Shown: positions 8,285 to 16,052, counted from the stretch's first letter. The stretch: 64,000 nucleotides of DNA from Alphaproteobacteria bacterium (GCA_005884685.1 VBAH01000028.1:1-64000); one strand, 5' to 3'. Made by a program: numbers and translations. The notes: generated from the sequence alone by a model not told the origin.

Positions 8285-9345
8285 CAACCTTGGCCGGGGG
8301 GCGCAAGGCGACATTCCTGTTTCTGCTGCTGGCCGCGAGCGCGGTGCTGCTCGCGCTGGGGAACGATGCGTTCGCGCAATTCGGTGTGCCGCGTCCGCAG
8401 GCGCCGCCGCCGGCGCCCGACGGCATCGCGGGCTGGCTGCTCGTCAAGCAGGCCGAGTTCTATCGCATGCTCTCCGGCACCATCCGCGCCGCCAAGACCG
8501 ACGGCAGCGCGGTGTGGCTGTTGATGGGCATCTCGTTTGCCTATGGCGTGTTCCATGCCGCCGGCCCAGGACACGGCAAGGCGGTGATCTCGTCGTACCT
8601 GGTCGCCAACGAGGAAACCTGGAAGCGCGGCATCACGCTCTCGTTCGCCTCCGCGCTGTTGCAGGCGCTGGTGGCGGTCGCCGTCGTCGGGATCGCGGCG
8701 GCGCTGCTCGGCGCGACTGCCGGGACGATGAACCGCGCGGTGTGGTGGATCGAGATCATCAGCTACGCGCTGATCGCCCTGATGGGCGCGCGGCTGTTAT
8801 GGGTCAAGGGCAGGGCATTCCTGCGCGAGTGGGTCGCGATGCGTGCTCCGAAGAGCGTCGGCGCAGCCGCGACGCATACGCATGCGCATCATCATCACGA
8901 TCATGGCGAACATCATCACCATCACGCGCATGATCATCACGATCATGGCCACGACGACCATTCCGGGCATTCGCACGGGCCGACACCAGACCAGCTCGCC
9001 GGGCCCGGCGGCTGGAAGCGCGGCCTGACCGCGATCGTCGCGGTCGGCCTGCGGCCGTGCTCCGGCGCGATCCTCGTGCTGGTGTTCGCATTGGCGCAGG
9101 GCATCTTCTGGGCCGGGGTGGCGGCGACCTTCGTGATGGGGCTCGGCACCGCCATCACGGTCGCGGCGATCGCGACGCTCACCGTCAGCGCGACCGCTTT
9201 CGCGGCGCGGCTCGCCGCAACGCGCACCGGCTACGGCTCGCTCGCGCTGCGCGGCATCGAGGTCGCGGCTGCGGCGGTCGTGCTGTGCTTCGGCGTCGCG
9301 CTGCTTGCCGGTTACGTGGCGAGCGAGCGTCTGCTCGGAGCGTGA
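8275..9345 (+). CDS. NicO/RcnA family nickel-cobalt transporter
   Basis: A 356-residue inner-membrane protein with an N-terminal hydrophobic segment, about six further membrane segments and a very His-rich cytoplasmic loop (residues about 201-238, many HH and HD pairs) between the third and fourth of them. The family mostly exports Ni2+ or Co2+ (RcnA), but some members import. The conserved HAAGPGHGKAVISSY and GLRPCSGAI motifs are present. It overlaps the DUF1007 gene upstream and its stop overlaps the next GTG start. Lying about 6 kb from a cobalt-type nitrile hydratase, it could balance cobalt for that enzyme, but direction of transport cannot be read from sequence. Confidence 0.88.
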   Translation: MPVTTLAGGRKATFLFLLLAASAVLLALGNDAFAQFGVPRPQAPPPAPDGIAGWLLVKQAEFYRMLSGTIRAAKTDGSAVWLLMGISFAYGVFHAAGPGHGKAVISSYLVANEETWKRGITLSFASALLQALVAVAVVGIAAALLGATAGTMNRAVWWIEIISYALIALMGARLLWVKGRAFLREWVAMRAPKSVGAAATHTHAHHHHDHGEHHHHHAHDHHDHGHDDHSGHSHGPTPDQLAGPGGWKRGLTAIVAVGLRPCSGAILVLVFALAQGIFWAGVAATFVMGLGTAITVAAIATLTVSATAFAARLAATRTGYGSLALRGIEVAAAAVVLCFGVALLAGYVASERLLGA

Positions 9346-10556
9346 CGGCCGCCACCACCCGCTGCTGCATCGTCGGCGGCGGGCCGGCCGGGATGATGCT
9401 GGGCTTCCTGCTCGCGCGCTCCGGCGTGGACGTCACGGTGCTGGAGAAGCACGGCGACTTCCTGCGCGACTTCCGCGGCGACACCATCCACCCCTCGACG
9501 CTCGAGATCATGGCCGAGCTTGGCCTGCTCGATGAATTCCTCAAGCTGCCGCACACGCAGGCGCGCACCCTCGCCGGCGCATTCGGGCGCGAGCATTTCA
9601 CCTTCGTCGACTTCAGCCATCTGCCGACGCGCTGCAAATTCATCGCGTTGATGCCGCAGTGGGACTTCCTCAATTTCCTCGCCCAGCACGGCAGCCGCTA
9701 TCCGGGCTTTCGCCTGCGCATGCAGGCCGAGGCGATCGATCTGATCGAGGACGACGGCCGCGTTACCGGCGTGCGCGCCAGAACGCCGGAGGGAACGCTC
9801 GACATCAGCGCGGATCTCATCGTCGGCGCTGACGGACGGCACTCGACGCTGCGCGGACGCGCGGGAATGAAAGTCGACACGCTTGGCGCGCCGATGGACG
9901 TGCTCTGGTTCCGGCTGCCGCATCATCCGGGCGATCCGGATACATCGATGGGCAAGTTCGAGCCGGGCCGCATCTTCGTGCTGATCGACCGCGGCGATTA
10001 TTGGCAATGCGCCTACGTGATTCCGAAGGGCACGATCGAGGACATCCACCGCGCCGGGCTCGATGCATTTCGCCAGGGCGTCGTCGCCAGCAATCCGTTC
10101 TTTGCCGACCGCGTCGGCGAGTTGAAGGATTGGGGAGAGATCAAGCTGTTGACCGTGGCGGTCGACCGCATGCCGCGCTGGCACCGGCCGGGCCTGCTGT
10201 TCATCGGCGATGCCGCGCATGCGATGTCGCCGATCGGCGGGGTCGGCATCAATCTCGCCGTCCAGGACGCCGTCGCGGCCGCGAACATCCTGTGGGAGCC
10301 GCTGCGGGCCGGGCAGGCCGGCGAGGACGATCTCGCGCGCGTGCAGAAGCGGCGCGAATTTCCGGCGCGCGTCACGCAGGCGATCCAGGTTTTCCTGCAG
10401 GATCGCGTCATCAGCCGCGCGCTGGCGGCGAAGGGCGAGTTGCAGGCGCCGCTTGCGGTGCGGCTGCTCGCGCGCTTCCCGCTCCTGCGCCGCGTCCCGG
10501 CGCGGCTGTTGGGCTTGGGCGTGCGGCCGGAGCATGTGCGCACGCCGGTCGCGTAA
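9342..10556 (+). CDS. FAD-dependent monooxygenase (aromatic hydroxylase type)
   Basis: A 404-residue flavoprotein of the p-hydroxybenzoate hydroxylase/UbiH fold. GGGPAG at residues 12-17 is the Rossmann FAD motif, VGADGRHS near 160 the DG fingerprint, and GDAAHAMSPIGGVGINL near 290 the second FAD-binding GD motif. The GTG at 9342 overlaps the stop of the NicO gene (GTGA), so translation is probably coupled although the two functions look unrelated. The substrate is unknown; phenolic or polyketide-like aromatic hydroxylation is the usual chemistry. Confidence 0.88.
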   Translation: MTAATTRCCIVGGGPAGMMLGFLLARSGVDVTVLEKHGDFLRDFRGDTIHPSTLEIMAELGLLDEFLKLPHTQARTLAGAFGREHFTFVDFSHLPTRCKFIALMPQWDFLNFLAQHGSRYPGFRLRMQAEAIDLIEDDGRVTGVRARTPEGTLDISADLIVGADGRHSTLRGRAGMKVDTLGAPMDVLWFRLPHHPGDPDTSMGKFEPGRIFVLIDRGDYWQCAYVIPKGTIEDIHRAGLDAFRQGVVASNPFFADRVGELKDWGEIKLLTVAVDRMPRWHRPGLLFIGDAAHAMSPIGGVGINLAVQDAVAAANILWEPLRAGQAGEDDLARVQKRREFPARVTQAIQVFLQDRVISRALAAKGELQAPLAVRLLARFPLLRRVPARLLGLGVRPEHVRTPVA

Positions 10557-10616
10557 CTGTCTTGCAACATCCATAAGTCGTGTATGATTTCAGCGGTTGC
10601 AGACAGGAGAGGGCCG

Positions 10617-11426
10617 ATGCCAAAACTCATACCGATCGCGCGCGCAGCGATTTTCGCTGCCTTGTTGGCGCCGGCCGGCGCCCAGGCGGGCCGCGTAACC
10701 GAATGCACCGCCATCAACATTTGCTATTGCGTCGAGCAGGACATCAAGCCCGCGATCGACGCCAACATCAGCAAAATCCGCCAGCAGATCGCCGAACAGA
10801 AGTCCTACGGCAAGGCGATCGGCTACATGAGCCTGCCGATCTCGACCGTCGGCGGCGCATATTCCGGCATCAACCTCAAGGTGGCGGCAGAGACCAAGGA
10901 CAAGGTCGAGAAACGGTTCGGTGTGAAGTCGGTGTGGATACTCAATCCCGGCGGCTCGGGGTTCTCGCTGCCAAGCGGGGCGAACGGCGCCGACTACATG
11001 TTGCAATGGACGCGTGTGCTGGAGGGGCCGAACGGAAACGGCGAGGACTTCGACTTTTTCTATTTTGTCGGCCCTGCAGACTTCGCGAGTGCACTCGGGC
11101 TGACCGGCGAAGGCGACATGGAGAAGATCGACGACCTGTTCGACAGGCGTTACCTGGCGGATCAAGGGCTGCGTGATGCCGTCGCGCAGGGCAAGGTCAG
11201 CAAGCCCACGTTCCGCAATTACTATGGGTTGCGGGCCTCGATCGCATTCAGTTACGGATCACATGACGAGTGGAATATCCTGCGCCTGCTCAACGACCGG
11301 CGGCGCGGCGGGACGCAGTTCGGCGTCGCCAACCAGATCGCGAGCTTCTACGACGGACACGCGACGCCGCCCTCCGCCGCCGAGCAGGGGGTTTCGACAG
11401 GATACGTCGGGCGCTGCAATTTCTGA
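10617..11426 (+). CDS. Secreted protein of unknown function
   Basis: A 269-residue protein with a clear signal peptide (KLIPIARAAIFAALLAPAGAQA) and, right after it, a cluster of cysteines (C-T-A-I-N-I-C-Y-C). The rest looks globular, with aromatic-rich FDFFYFVGPADF and a late SYGSHDEWNILRLLNDRR stretch. I do not recognise the family. AGGAG lies 7 bases before the ATG at 10617. It is flanked by a monooxygenase on the same strand and the convergent MBL-fold gene, so context gives no functional hint. Confidence 0.75.
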   Translation: MPKLIPIARAAIFAALLAPAGAQAGRVTECTAINICYCVEQDIKPAIDANISKIRQQIAEQKSYGKAIGYMSLPISTVGGAYSGINLKVAAETKDKVEKRFGVKSVWILNPGGSGFSLPSGANGADYMLQWTRVLEGPNGNGEDFDFFYFVGPADFASALGLTGEGDMEKIDDLFDRRYLADQGLRDAVAQGKVSKPTFRNYYGLRASIAFSYGSHDEWNILRLLNDRRRGGTQFGVANQIASFYDGHATPPSAAEQGVSTGYVGRCNF

Positions 11427-11430
11427 GCGG

Positions 11431-12309
11431 TCACAAGAACCGCGGCGTGAATCCGTCGCCTTTCGCTTCGATGTGACAGAGGTGCGGCGCGCCGAAGTGC
11501 TGCGGCGCGAGCAGCGCGCCTGATCCGGCGCATTTCTCGAGCGTCATGCGCCGCGACGTTCGTGCGGTCGGCTGGTCCGCGCAAGCAAAGCTGTTCCAGG
11601 CCGGGTGATAGACCTGGATCAGGTGGTGAAGGATGTCGCCCGAGAAGTAGGCCTGCTTTCCCTGCGAGGTGAGGTTGATCAGCACATGACCCGGCGAATG
11701 GCCGGGCGCAGGGGTAAGCGACAGATGCTCCTCGATGGTCTCGGTGCCGTCGACCATTTGCGCAAGGCCCGCCTCGACGATGGGGTACACGCTGTCGCGC
11801 ATCGCGCCGCCGATGGCGGGGCCTTTCGCCGGATCGCGATCGATCGCCGAGAAGTGGTCGAAGTCGGTCTTGCTCCAGACGTACTTCGCATTCGGGAACG
11901 TCGGCACCCAGCGGCCATTGTCGAGCCGCGTGTTCCAACCGACGTGGTCGACGTGCAAATGCGTGCACATCACCATGTCGATCTCGTCCGGCGTCACGCC
12001 GGCAGCGGCGAGCCGCTCCAGATACGGTGTGTTGAGCTGGTCCCAGAACGGCCGGTGCTTGCGCGATTTGTGGTTTCCCACGCAGGTGTCGATCAGGATT
12101 CTCTTTCCGCCGATTTCCAACAGCCACGAGTGGATGCTGAGCTTGAGGAAGCCGGTCGCGGGATCGTAGTGGTGCGGCACCATCCAGCTCATGTGCTCGG
12201 CGGCGATCTCGTCGCGCCAGTCGGCAAAGAATTGCTTGGCCTCGAAGAAGAAGCCGTAGGTTTCTTCGATGCGCGTGAGCTTGGCCGCGCCGACGGTTGC
12301 GGTGGTCAT
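11431..12309 (-). CDS. MBL-fold metallo-hydrolase, last gene of the nitrile hydratase cluster
   Basis: A 292-residue metallo-beta-lactamase superfamily hydrolase. The metal motif HLHVDH is at residues 117-122 and further ligands fit HSPGH and SGDILHH. AGGA precedes the ATG at 12307-12309. It starts 14 bases after the nitrile hydratase accessory gene ends, so it is probably in that operon. Homologues include lactonases and glyoxalase-like hydrolases; the substrate here is unknown, and hydrolysis of an ester, lactone or thioester connected with nitrile or amide breakdown is a guess. Confidence 0.85.
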   Translation of the reverse strand: MTTATVGAAKLTRIEETYGFFFEAKQFFADWRDEIAAEHMSWMVPHHYDPATGFLKLSIHSWLLEIGGKRILIDTCVGNHKSRKHRPFWDQLNTPYLERLAAAGVTPDEIDMVMCTHLHVDHVGWNTRLDNGRWVPTFPNAKYVWSKTDFDHFSAIDRDPAKGPAIGGAMRDSVYPIVEAGLAQMVDGTETIEEHLSLTPAPGHSPGHVLINLTSQGKQAYFSGDILHHLIQVYHPAWNSFACADQPTARTSRRMTLEKCAGSGALLAPQHFGAPHLCHIEAKGDGFTPRFL

Positions 12310-12323
12310 GCGGTTTCCTGCTG

Positions 12324-12761
12324 TCAGTCGTGGTCGTGAAAATCCTGGGGGCTGAGCTCGATCGGCTCGCCATGCGGCGTGCGGTCGGCGGCATGGTCCC
12401 AGGCGTGTTGGTAGCGCGCAAGCGTCGACGTATCGGTCACGCCCTTCTCGGCGACGAGGCGCTCGAGCGCGTTGAGCCAGTGATGATAATAGGTCTCGCC
12501 CGTATCCGGGTCGCCGGCCGCCTGCGCGCGCTTGATCTCGGCGGCGAGCGCCGCGGCCCACTCGGGCCACTTGAACAGCCCGCGCTCGTGCAGTGCGAGC
12601 GTCATGGCGAAGGCCTGCGCCTCCCATGGTTCGCCGAACACCGGCCCGTCAGCGTCCTGCGGCAGGTCGGGCAGCGCGCGCGCTGCGAAGCGGGCGGCTT
12701 TGGGACTGATGAGCCGGTCATCCCGGCCGAGCGAGCGTTGCGAGCGAGAGCCGGGACCCAT
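12324..12761 (-). CDS. Nitrile hydratase accessory (activator) protein
   Basis: Small chaperone-like protein that helps metal loading of nitrile hydratase; it resembles the N-terminal domain of the beta subunit. The core FGEPWEAQAFAMTLALHERG and the YYHHWLNALERLV stretch match the family. The ATG at 12759-12761 has GAGG nine bases upstream (GTG two codons earlier is too close to it). About 20 N-terminal residues (GPGSRSQRSLGRDD region) are encoded by a dispersed palindromic repeat, so the original start was probably lost and replaced. It is separated from the beta-subunit gene by about 1.3 kb of decayed DNA instead of following it directly. Confidence 0.85.
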   Translation of the reverse strand: MGPGSRSQRSLGRDDRLISPKAARFAARALPDLPQDADGPVFGEPWEAQAFAMTLALHERGLFKWPEWAAALAAEIKRAQAAGDPDTGETYYHHWLNALERLVAEKGVTDTSTLARYQHAWDHAADRTPHGEPIELSPQDFHDHD

Positions 12762-12768
12762 AACCACG
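12718..12768. repeat. Dispersed palindromic repeat, family A, single copy
   Basis: GC-rich palindrome beginning TCATCCCGGCCGAGCG and ending GGGACCCATAACCAC. The same opening and ending motifs recur at 14731-14853, 28978-29050, 46313-46428 and 60822-60959. This copy overlaps the 5' end of the nitrile hydratase accessory gene and supplies its start region. Confidence 0.7.
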
Positions 12769-12773
12769 AACCT

Positions 12774-12887
12774 CTAGATGAGCTCCGAATAAAGATCGTC
12801 CCAATTGGGATTGTCGCGTTCGATCAGTTCAATCTTCCAGTCCCGCTTCCAGCGCTTGAGGCGTTTCTCGCGGCTGGAGTGGATAGC
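12774..12887 (-). pseudogene. Remnant of a GIY-YIG endonuclease (C-terminal end only)
   Basis: The minus strand between a TGA near 12888 and the TAG at 12774-12776 encodes about 37 residues including AIHSSREKRLKRWKRDW and ending NPNWDDLYSELI. This is the typical C-terminus of the short GIY-YIG nucleases (UvrC-like, COG2827), where REK-L-KW followed by WK-LIE and NP-W-DLY is recurrent. The N-terminal catalytic GIY-YIG part is absent, so this is a truncated relic. It lies at the left edge of the island that splits the nitrile hydratase operon. Confidence 0.7.
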
Positions 12888-12956
12888 TCAACTAACGCAG
12901 ATACTTACCCCGTCTGACGGACAAGTTCACCAACCCTTAACCGGTGCGAGTCTACG

Positions 12957-12971
12957 TTAACCTTCTGTTAA
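12957..12971 (+). promoter_or_regulatory. CtrA-like box TTAA-N7-TTAA
   Basis: TTAA at 12957-12960 and TTAA at 12968-12971 are separated by exactly seven bases, the spacing of the alphaproteobacterial CtrA recognition site. It lies 28 bases upstream of the small frameshifted membrane-protein gene at 12999. Binding is inferred from the motif only. Confidence 0.4.
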
Positions 12972-12998
12972 CTAGTATGGCGTGGCGTGGAAAGTGCC

Positions 12999-13173
12999 AT
13001 GATCGAGCTCGGACCATTCGCAACGCTGCTTGAGAAGTTTTGCGCCCGGCTGGGTGCTGCTTATCGTTGTCGCTGCGATCCTTGCCTATCGAGCGCCGCT
13101 CATCGTCAAGGAGTTGATGGCCGGCCTTGCAAAGCTCAGATCGAGACAAACCTCTACGCCCCGGAAGGGCTGA
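12999..13173 (+). pseudogene. Small single-pass membrane protein gene with a one-base frameshift
   Basis: From ATG 12999 the frame gives MIELGPFATLLEKF and then, after the run TTTT at 13038-13041, becomes Cys-rich and implausible. Removing one T yields a natural-looking continuation (APGWVLLIVVAAILAYRAP, then KELMAGLAKLRSRQ) that ends at TGA 13171-13173, about 58 residues with one transmembrane segment. I therefore read it as a one-base insertion, either real decay or a sequencing error. No family is recognised. It ends 3 bases before the TTG start of the next gene, with which it probably formed a two-gene unit. Confidence 0.55.
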
Positions 13174-13176
13174 CGA

Positions 13177-13680
13177 TTGGGTGCTGATGTGGATAAGGCC
13201 GAATTCGTTAGGAGAGCGCCGGGCTACTACGTCGCGGCAATTGCATATGCGCTCGAAGGAATTCCCTTCCCCTTTACGCGAGAGAAACTTAGCGAGCGGT
13301 TGGGCGGGAATTCATCGCTCGGAAACGACATCATATTCGATGCGGCGATCAGAGAACTAAGAAGAATTGGCGTCATTGAGGTTCAGAGCGATGACTTTGC
13401 TCCCACCCTCTATCAGGGCGGCAGCACGTTCGATGATTGGTGGCGCTCGGACGAAGCGGGCAAGCAGTTTCCCATCATCGGTCGGCTGCACGGAATATTT
13501 CCTGACGACAGAAGGGATTGGCTTCGAGAAGCACTAGGCTCCCTAAATCAAAAGGCGTGGACATTCTCACTGAGGCCGGAAGATTTCGAGAACGAACCTC
13601 CTGATGAATGGGAGCCCATACCGATAGACCGACGCGATCCTGCCTTTCAGGCGGTTGATGCAGCGTTGAAGAGGCGATAG
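13177..13680 (+). CDS. Hypothetical protein, probably truncated by a frameshift
   Basis: The open frame gives 167 residues, acidic and aromatic-rich, from TTG 13177 with GGAAGG about 9 bases upstream (GTG 13189 is an alternative). No family is recognised. Base composition and codon use are less GC-biased than in the neighbours, for example many AGA, CTA and ATA codons, which fits acquired DNA. Its last codons appear to be out of frame: the reading frame that opens at 13659 continues smoothly from DAA into EEAIGEIEGSNGYA. The intact ancestor would have been about 259 residues. Confidence 0.6.
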   Translation: MGADVDKAEFVRRAPGYYVAAIAYALEGIPFPFTREKLSERLGGNSSLGNDIIFDAAIRELRRIGVIEVQSDDFAPTLYQGGSTFDDWWRSDEAGKQFPIIGRLHGIFPDDRRDWLREALGSLNQKAWTFSLRPEDFENEPPDEWEPIPIDRRDPAFQAVDAALKRR

Positions 13681-13955
13681 GCGAAATAGAGGGAAGCAAT
13701 GGATATGCTTCAACCGCTCCTCACGAACGAAACTACGTTGTCGCGCAACTGACGCGGCTGCGAGACATTCTAAAGACCGAAGTGCAGCTTCAATGGATGG
13801 TTATAAAGACGTTTGCTCTCGAGCCGTTGGCCATGGTTGCAAAGCGTTTCGGAACGGCGGCCGTTGGTCTTGCTGCAGTTGCTGCTTCGCAGGCGATACA
13901 AGATTGGCTGAAGAAAGTTGCGACTAAAGCGTTCGAGTGGTTCTCGTCACATTAA
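13659..13955 (+). pseudogene. Out-of-frame C-terminal part of the preceding hypothetical gene
   Basis: This 98-codon open frame begins directly after a TGA at 13656-13658 and has no start codon near its beginning, yet encodes a protein-like tail: EEAIGEIEGSNGYA, an acidic-basic helical stretch (RLRDILKTEVQLQW), then a hydrophobic segment (VGLAAVAASQAIQDWLKK) and a final helix. I recall SNGYA-type tails at the C-terminus of other bacterial hypothetical proteins. Loss of one base near 13662-13667 explains the break. Total length with the upstream frame would be 260 codons including stop. Confidence 0.6.
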
Positions 13956-14057
13956 CTGCCGCCGATCGCGCTCGGAATCGTACATAGGGCCGATCAGCGC
14001 CAGTTCGACGCTATCGACCCCCGCCCAAGGCTGCGCTCGGCCCGGATGACCACGGCG

Positions 14058-14717
14058 TTACGCCGGGTCAAGATACGGGTCCCAGGCATCGACCGAAACC
14101 GTTACGCTCGGATCGCCATCCGGTCCCCATAGCTCGCGCCCGTCGAACCGCACCGTGTAGAGCCAGTGCGGATCCTCACCGCGCCGGAGCGAATTCGAAT
14201 CGGGAAACACGTGGCAGCCGAGCACGCGCTCGACCGTGCCGACATGGCCGCGCACATAGCGCGGCAGGCGCGTGTGCGTGGCGGGATTGATGTTCTTGGC
14301 GCGCACGCGGTCGCCGGCGGAAAAGCGCGGCGCCGTGTTGATCTCGCGTTCGGTCGGGCCGCCGCGGTAGAGCACCTTGGCGACATCGGCGGCCGAGAGC
14401 GTACGCGGCACCGGCTTCGGCGCGCCGATCGGGTGGCCGGTCTCGATCTCCTCAGGCGACACGAGACCTCGCTCAACCATCAGCTTTTCGAGGCCCGCGA
14501 GCCAGATCTGGTAATACGTCATCGAGAGGTATTCTTGCGGCGCGCGGTTCTCGCGCGCGAAGCGCGACATGTCGATGTTCCAGCCGCCCGGCATGCCCAT
14601 CGCGAGCGTCAGCGCGAAGGCGCGCTTCTCCCATTCGGCGTGAAATACCGGTTCGTTCGGCTCGGGCAAGACCGGGCCGTGGCCGTGCGCGCCGCCGAGA
14701 TCCTGACCGCCATTCAT
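14058..14717 (-). CDS. nthB: Nitrile hydratase, beta subunit
   Basis: Structural subunit of the alpha-beta heterodimer that hydrates nitriles to amides. The 219-residue protein has the family N-domain (FHAEWEKRAFALTLAMG, then YQIWLAGLEKLM) and the C-terminal SH3-like barrel (FSAGDRVRAKNINP, GHVGTVERVLG, then YTVRFDGRELWG). AGAGGG precedes the ATG at 14715-14717. The alpha gene lies upstream, separated by a 145-bp palindromic repeat pair. The accessory gene would normally follow at once but is displaced by the island at 12.8-14.0 kb. About 100 bases downstream (13956-14057) show nothing recognisable. Confidence 0.93.
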   Translation of the reverse strand: MNGGQDLGGAHGHGPVLPEPNEPVFHAEWEKRAFALTLAMGMPGGWNIDMSRFARENRAPQEYLSMTYYQIWLAGLEKLMVERGLVSPEEIETGHPIGAPKPVPRTLSAADVAKVLYRGGPTEREINTAPRFSAGDRVRAKNINPATHTRLPRYVRGHVGTVERVLGCHVFPDSNSLRRGEDPHWLYTVRFDGRELWGPDGDPSVTVSVDAWDPYLDPA

Positions 14718-14730
14718 GCCGCACCCTCTT

Positions 14731-14853
14731 TCGTCATTCCGGGGCGCCGCGAAGCGGCGAGCCCGGAATCCATAACCACGATCCAGGCAAGATCGCACCG
14801 TTTGTGGTTATGGATTCCGGATAGCCTCGCTGCGCTCGGCTTCCGGAATGACC
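14731..14853. repeat. Palindromic repeat pair, family A
   Basis: Two copies of the CATTCCGGGGCGCCGC / GGATTCCGG type face each other (about 14731-14778 and 14808-14853) around a short spacer, filling the gap between the nitrile hydratase alpha and beta genes. The arrangement can fold as a long hairpin in the operon transcript and may affect the relative amounts of the subunits, which is inference. Confidence 0.7.
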
Positions 14854-14862
14854 AGGAAAATT

Positions 14863-15498
14863 TCATGCGACTTCGCCCGGCGACTTCGGCAGGCCGGTAC
14901 CGATCATGGAGTCGCGCGTGACCAGCGTGGCGAGCCGTTCCTCGCTCCAGCCTTCGGTACCAGCGGGACGTTGCGGCACCACGAGATAGCGGATCTCCGC
15001 GGTGGAATCCCACACGCGGATTTCGGTTTCGGCCGGCAGCTCGACACCGAAATCCTTCAGCACGCCGCGCGGGTCGATCACCGCCTTGGCGCGATAGGGG
15101 GCCGACTTGTACCAGACCGGCGGCAGGCCAAGCACCGGCCACGGATAGCAGGAGCACAGCGTGCAGACGACCATGTGATGCGTCTGCGGCGTGTTCTCGA
15201 GCGCGACGATGTGCTCGCCCTGACGGCCCGCATAGCCGACCGTCGCGATCGCCGGTGTGGCGTCCTGCAGCAGGCGGCGGCGGAAATCCGGATCGCTCCA
15301 GGCTTTGGCGATCACGCGTGCGCCGTTGTGCGGACCCACCTTCTTCTCGTAGGTCTCGATCAGCAGATCGAGCGCGGCCGGATCGACGTAACCTTTCTCG
15401 GTCAGGATCGATTCGAGCGCGCGCACCCGGATTTGCGTCTCGGACAGCTCCGAGCCGTGCTCGTGATCGTAATCATGATCGTGGTGATCGTGCGCCAA
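14863..15498 (-). CDS. nthA: Nitrile hydratase, alpha subunit, cobalt type
   Basis: Metal-binding catalytic subunit, 211 residues. The active-site motif VCTLCSC (C112, C115, C117) has threonine after the first cysteine, the signature of the Co3+ enzymes (iron enzymes have serine). The N-terminus is rich in His and Asp (about 14 of the first 15 residues after Met-Ala are H, D, Y, E or G), perhaps a metal-capture tail. The start is TTG at 15496-15498: GGAGG stands five bases upstream and no ATG or GTG is better placed. It is divergent from the TRAP transporter genes, with only 38 bases between them. Confidence 0.95.
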   Translation of the reverse strand: MAHDHHDHDYDHEHGSELSETQIRVRALESILTEKGYVDPAALDLLIETYEKKVGPHNGARVIAKAWSDPDFRRRLLQDATPAIATVGYAGRQGEHIVALENTPQTHHMVVCTLCSCYPWPVLGLPPVWYKSAPYRAKAVIDPRGVLKDFGVELPAETEIRVWDSTAEIRYLVVPQRPAGTEGWSEERLATLVTRDSMIGTGLPKSPGEVA

Positions 15499-15536
15499 GC
15501 GGGCCTCCGTCGAGCCGTTTTGCGCTAGTATATAGC

Positions 15537-16052
15537 ATGGCGATTTCGCATTTCACCGCCCTTGCCGACCGCATCGACCGGCTCAATACGGCAATCGGGC
15601 GTGCGGCGTCGTGGTGCGCGCTGTTCATCGTGCTGACCGGCTTCGCCGTGGTGTTGCTGCGCTACGTGCTCGGGCTCGGCTCGCTCTGGCTGCAGGAGTC
15701 GCTCCTCTACGCCCATGCGGCGCTGTTTTTGCTGGCGGCCGCCTGGACCTTGAAGGAAGGCGGGCACGTGCGCGTCGATGTGTTTTACGCGAACGCGTCG
15801 CCGCGCACCAAGGCGTGGGTCGATCTCGCCGGGGCGCTGTTGTTGCTCTTGCCCTTCGCGCTCGCGATCATTTGGTTCGCGCTCCCTTATGTCGAGCGCT
15901 CGTGGGCAATCCTCGAGCGCTCGCGCGAAACGAGCGGCTTGCCGCTGGTATTCTTGTTGAAGACGCTTATTCCCATCTTTGCCTTGCTCCTCGCATTGCA
16001 AGGTGTCGCGCAGGCGATCAGGGCGTCAGCGGTCCTGCGCGGGGCGTCCTAG
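15537..16052 (+). CDS. dctQ: TRAP transporter small membrane subunit (DctQ type)
   Basis: A 171-residue, four-helix inner-membrane protein of the tripartite ATP-independent periplasmic transporters. Hydrophobic helices lie near residues 24-44, 50-66, 88-110 and 135-155, with the typical [22 protein letters not shown] pattern split by polar residues. The stop (TAG 16050-16052) overlaps the GTG start of the large subunit. The solute-binding DctP subunit is not encoded in this window. Its position opposite nitrile hydratase suggests uptake of an organic acid, nitrile or amide, but the substrate is not determined. Confidence 0.85.
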   Translation: MAISHFTALADRIDRLNTAIGRAASWCALFIVLTGFAVVLLRYVLGLGSLWLQESLLYAHAALFLLAAAWTLKEGGHVRVDVFYANASPRTKAWVDLAGALLLLLPFALAIIWFALPYVERSWAILERSRETSGLPLVFLLKTLIPIFALLLALQGVAQAIRASAVLRGAS

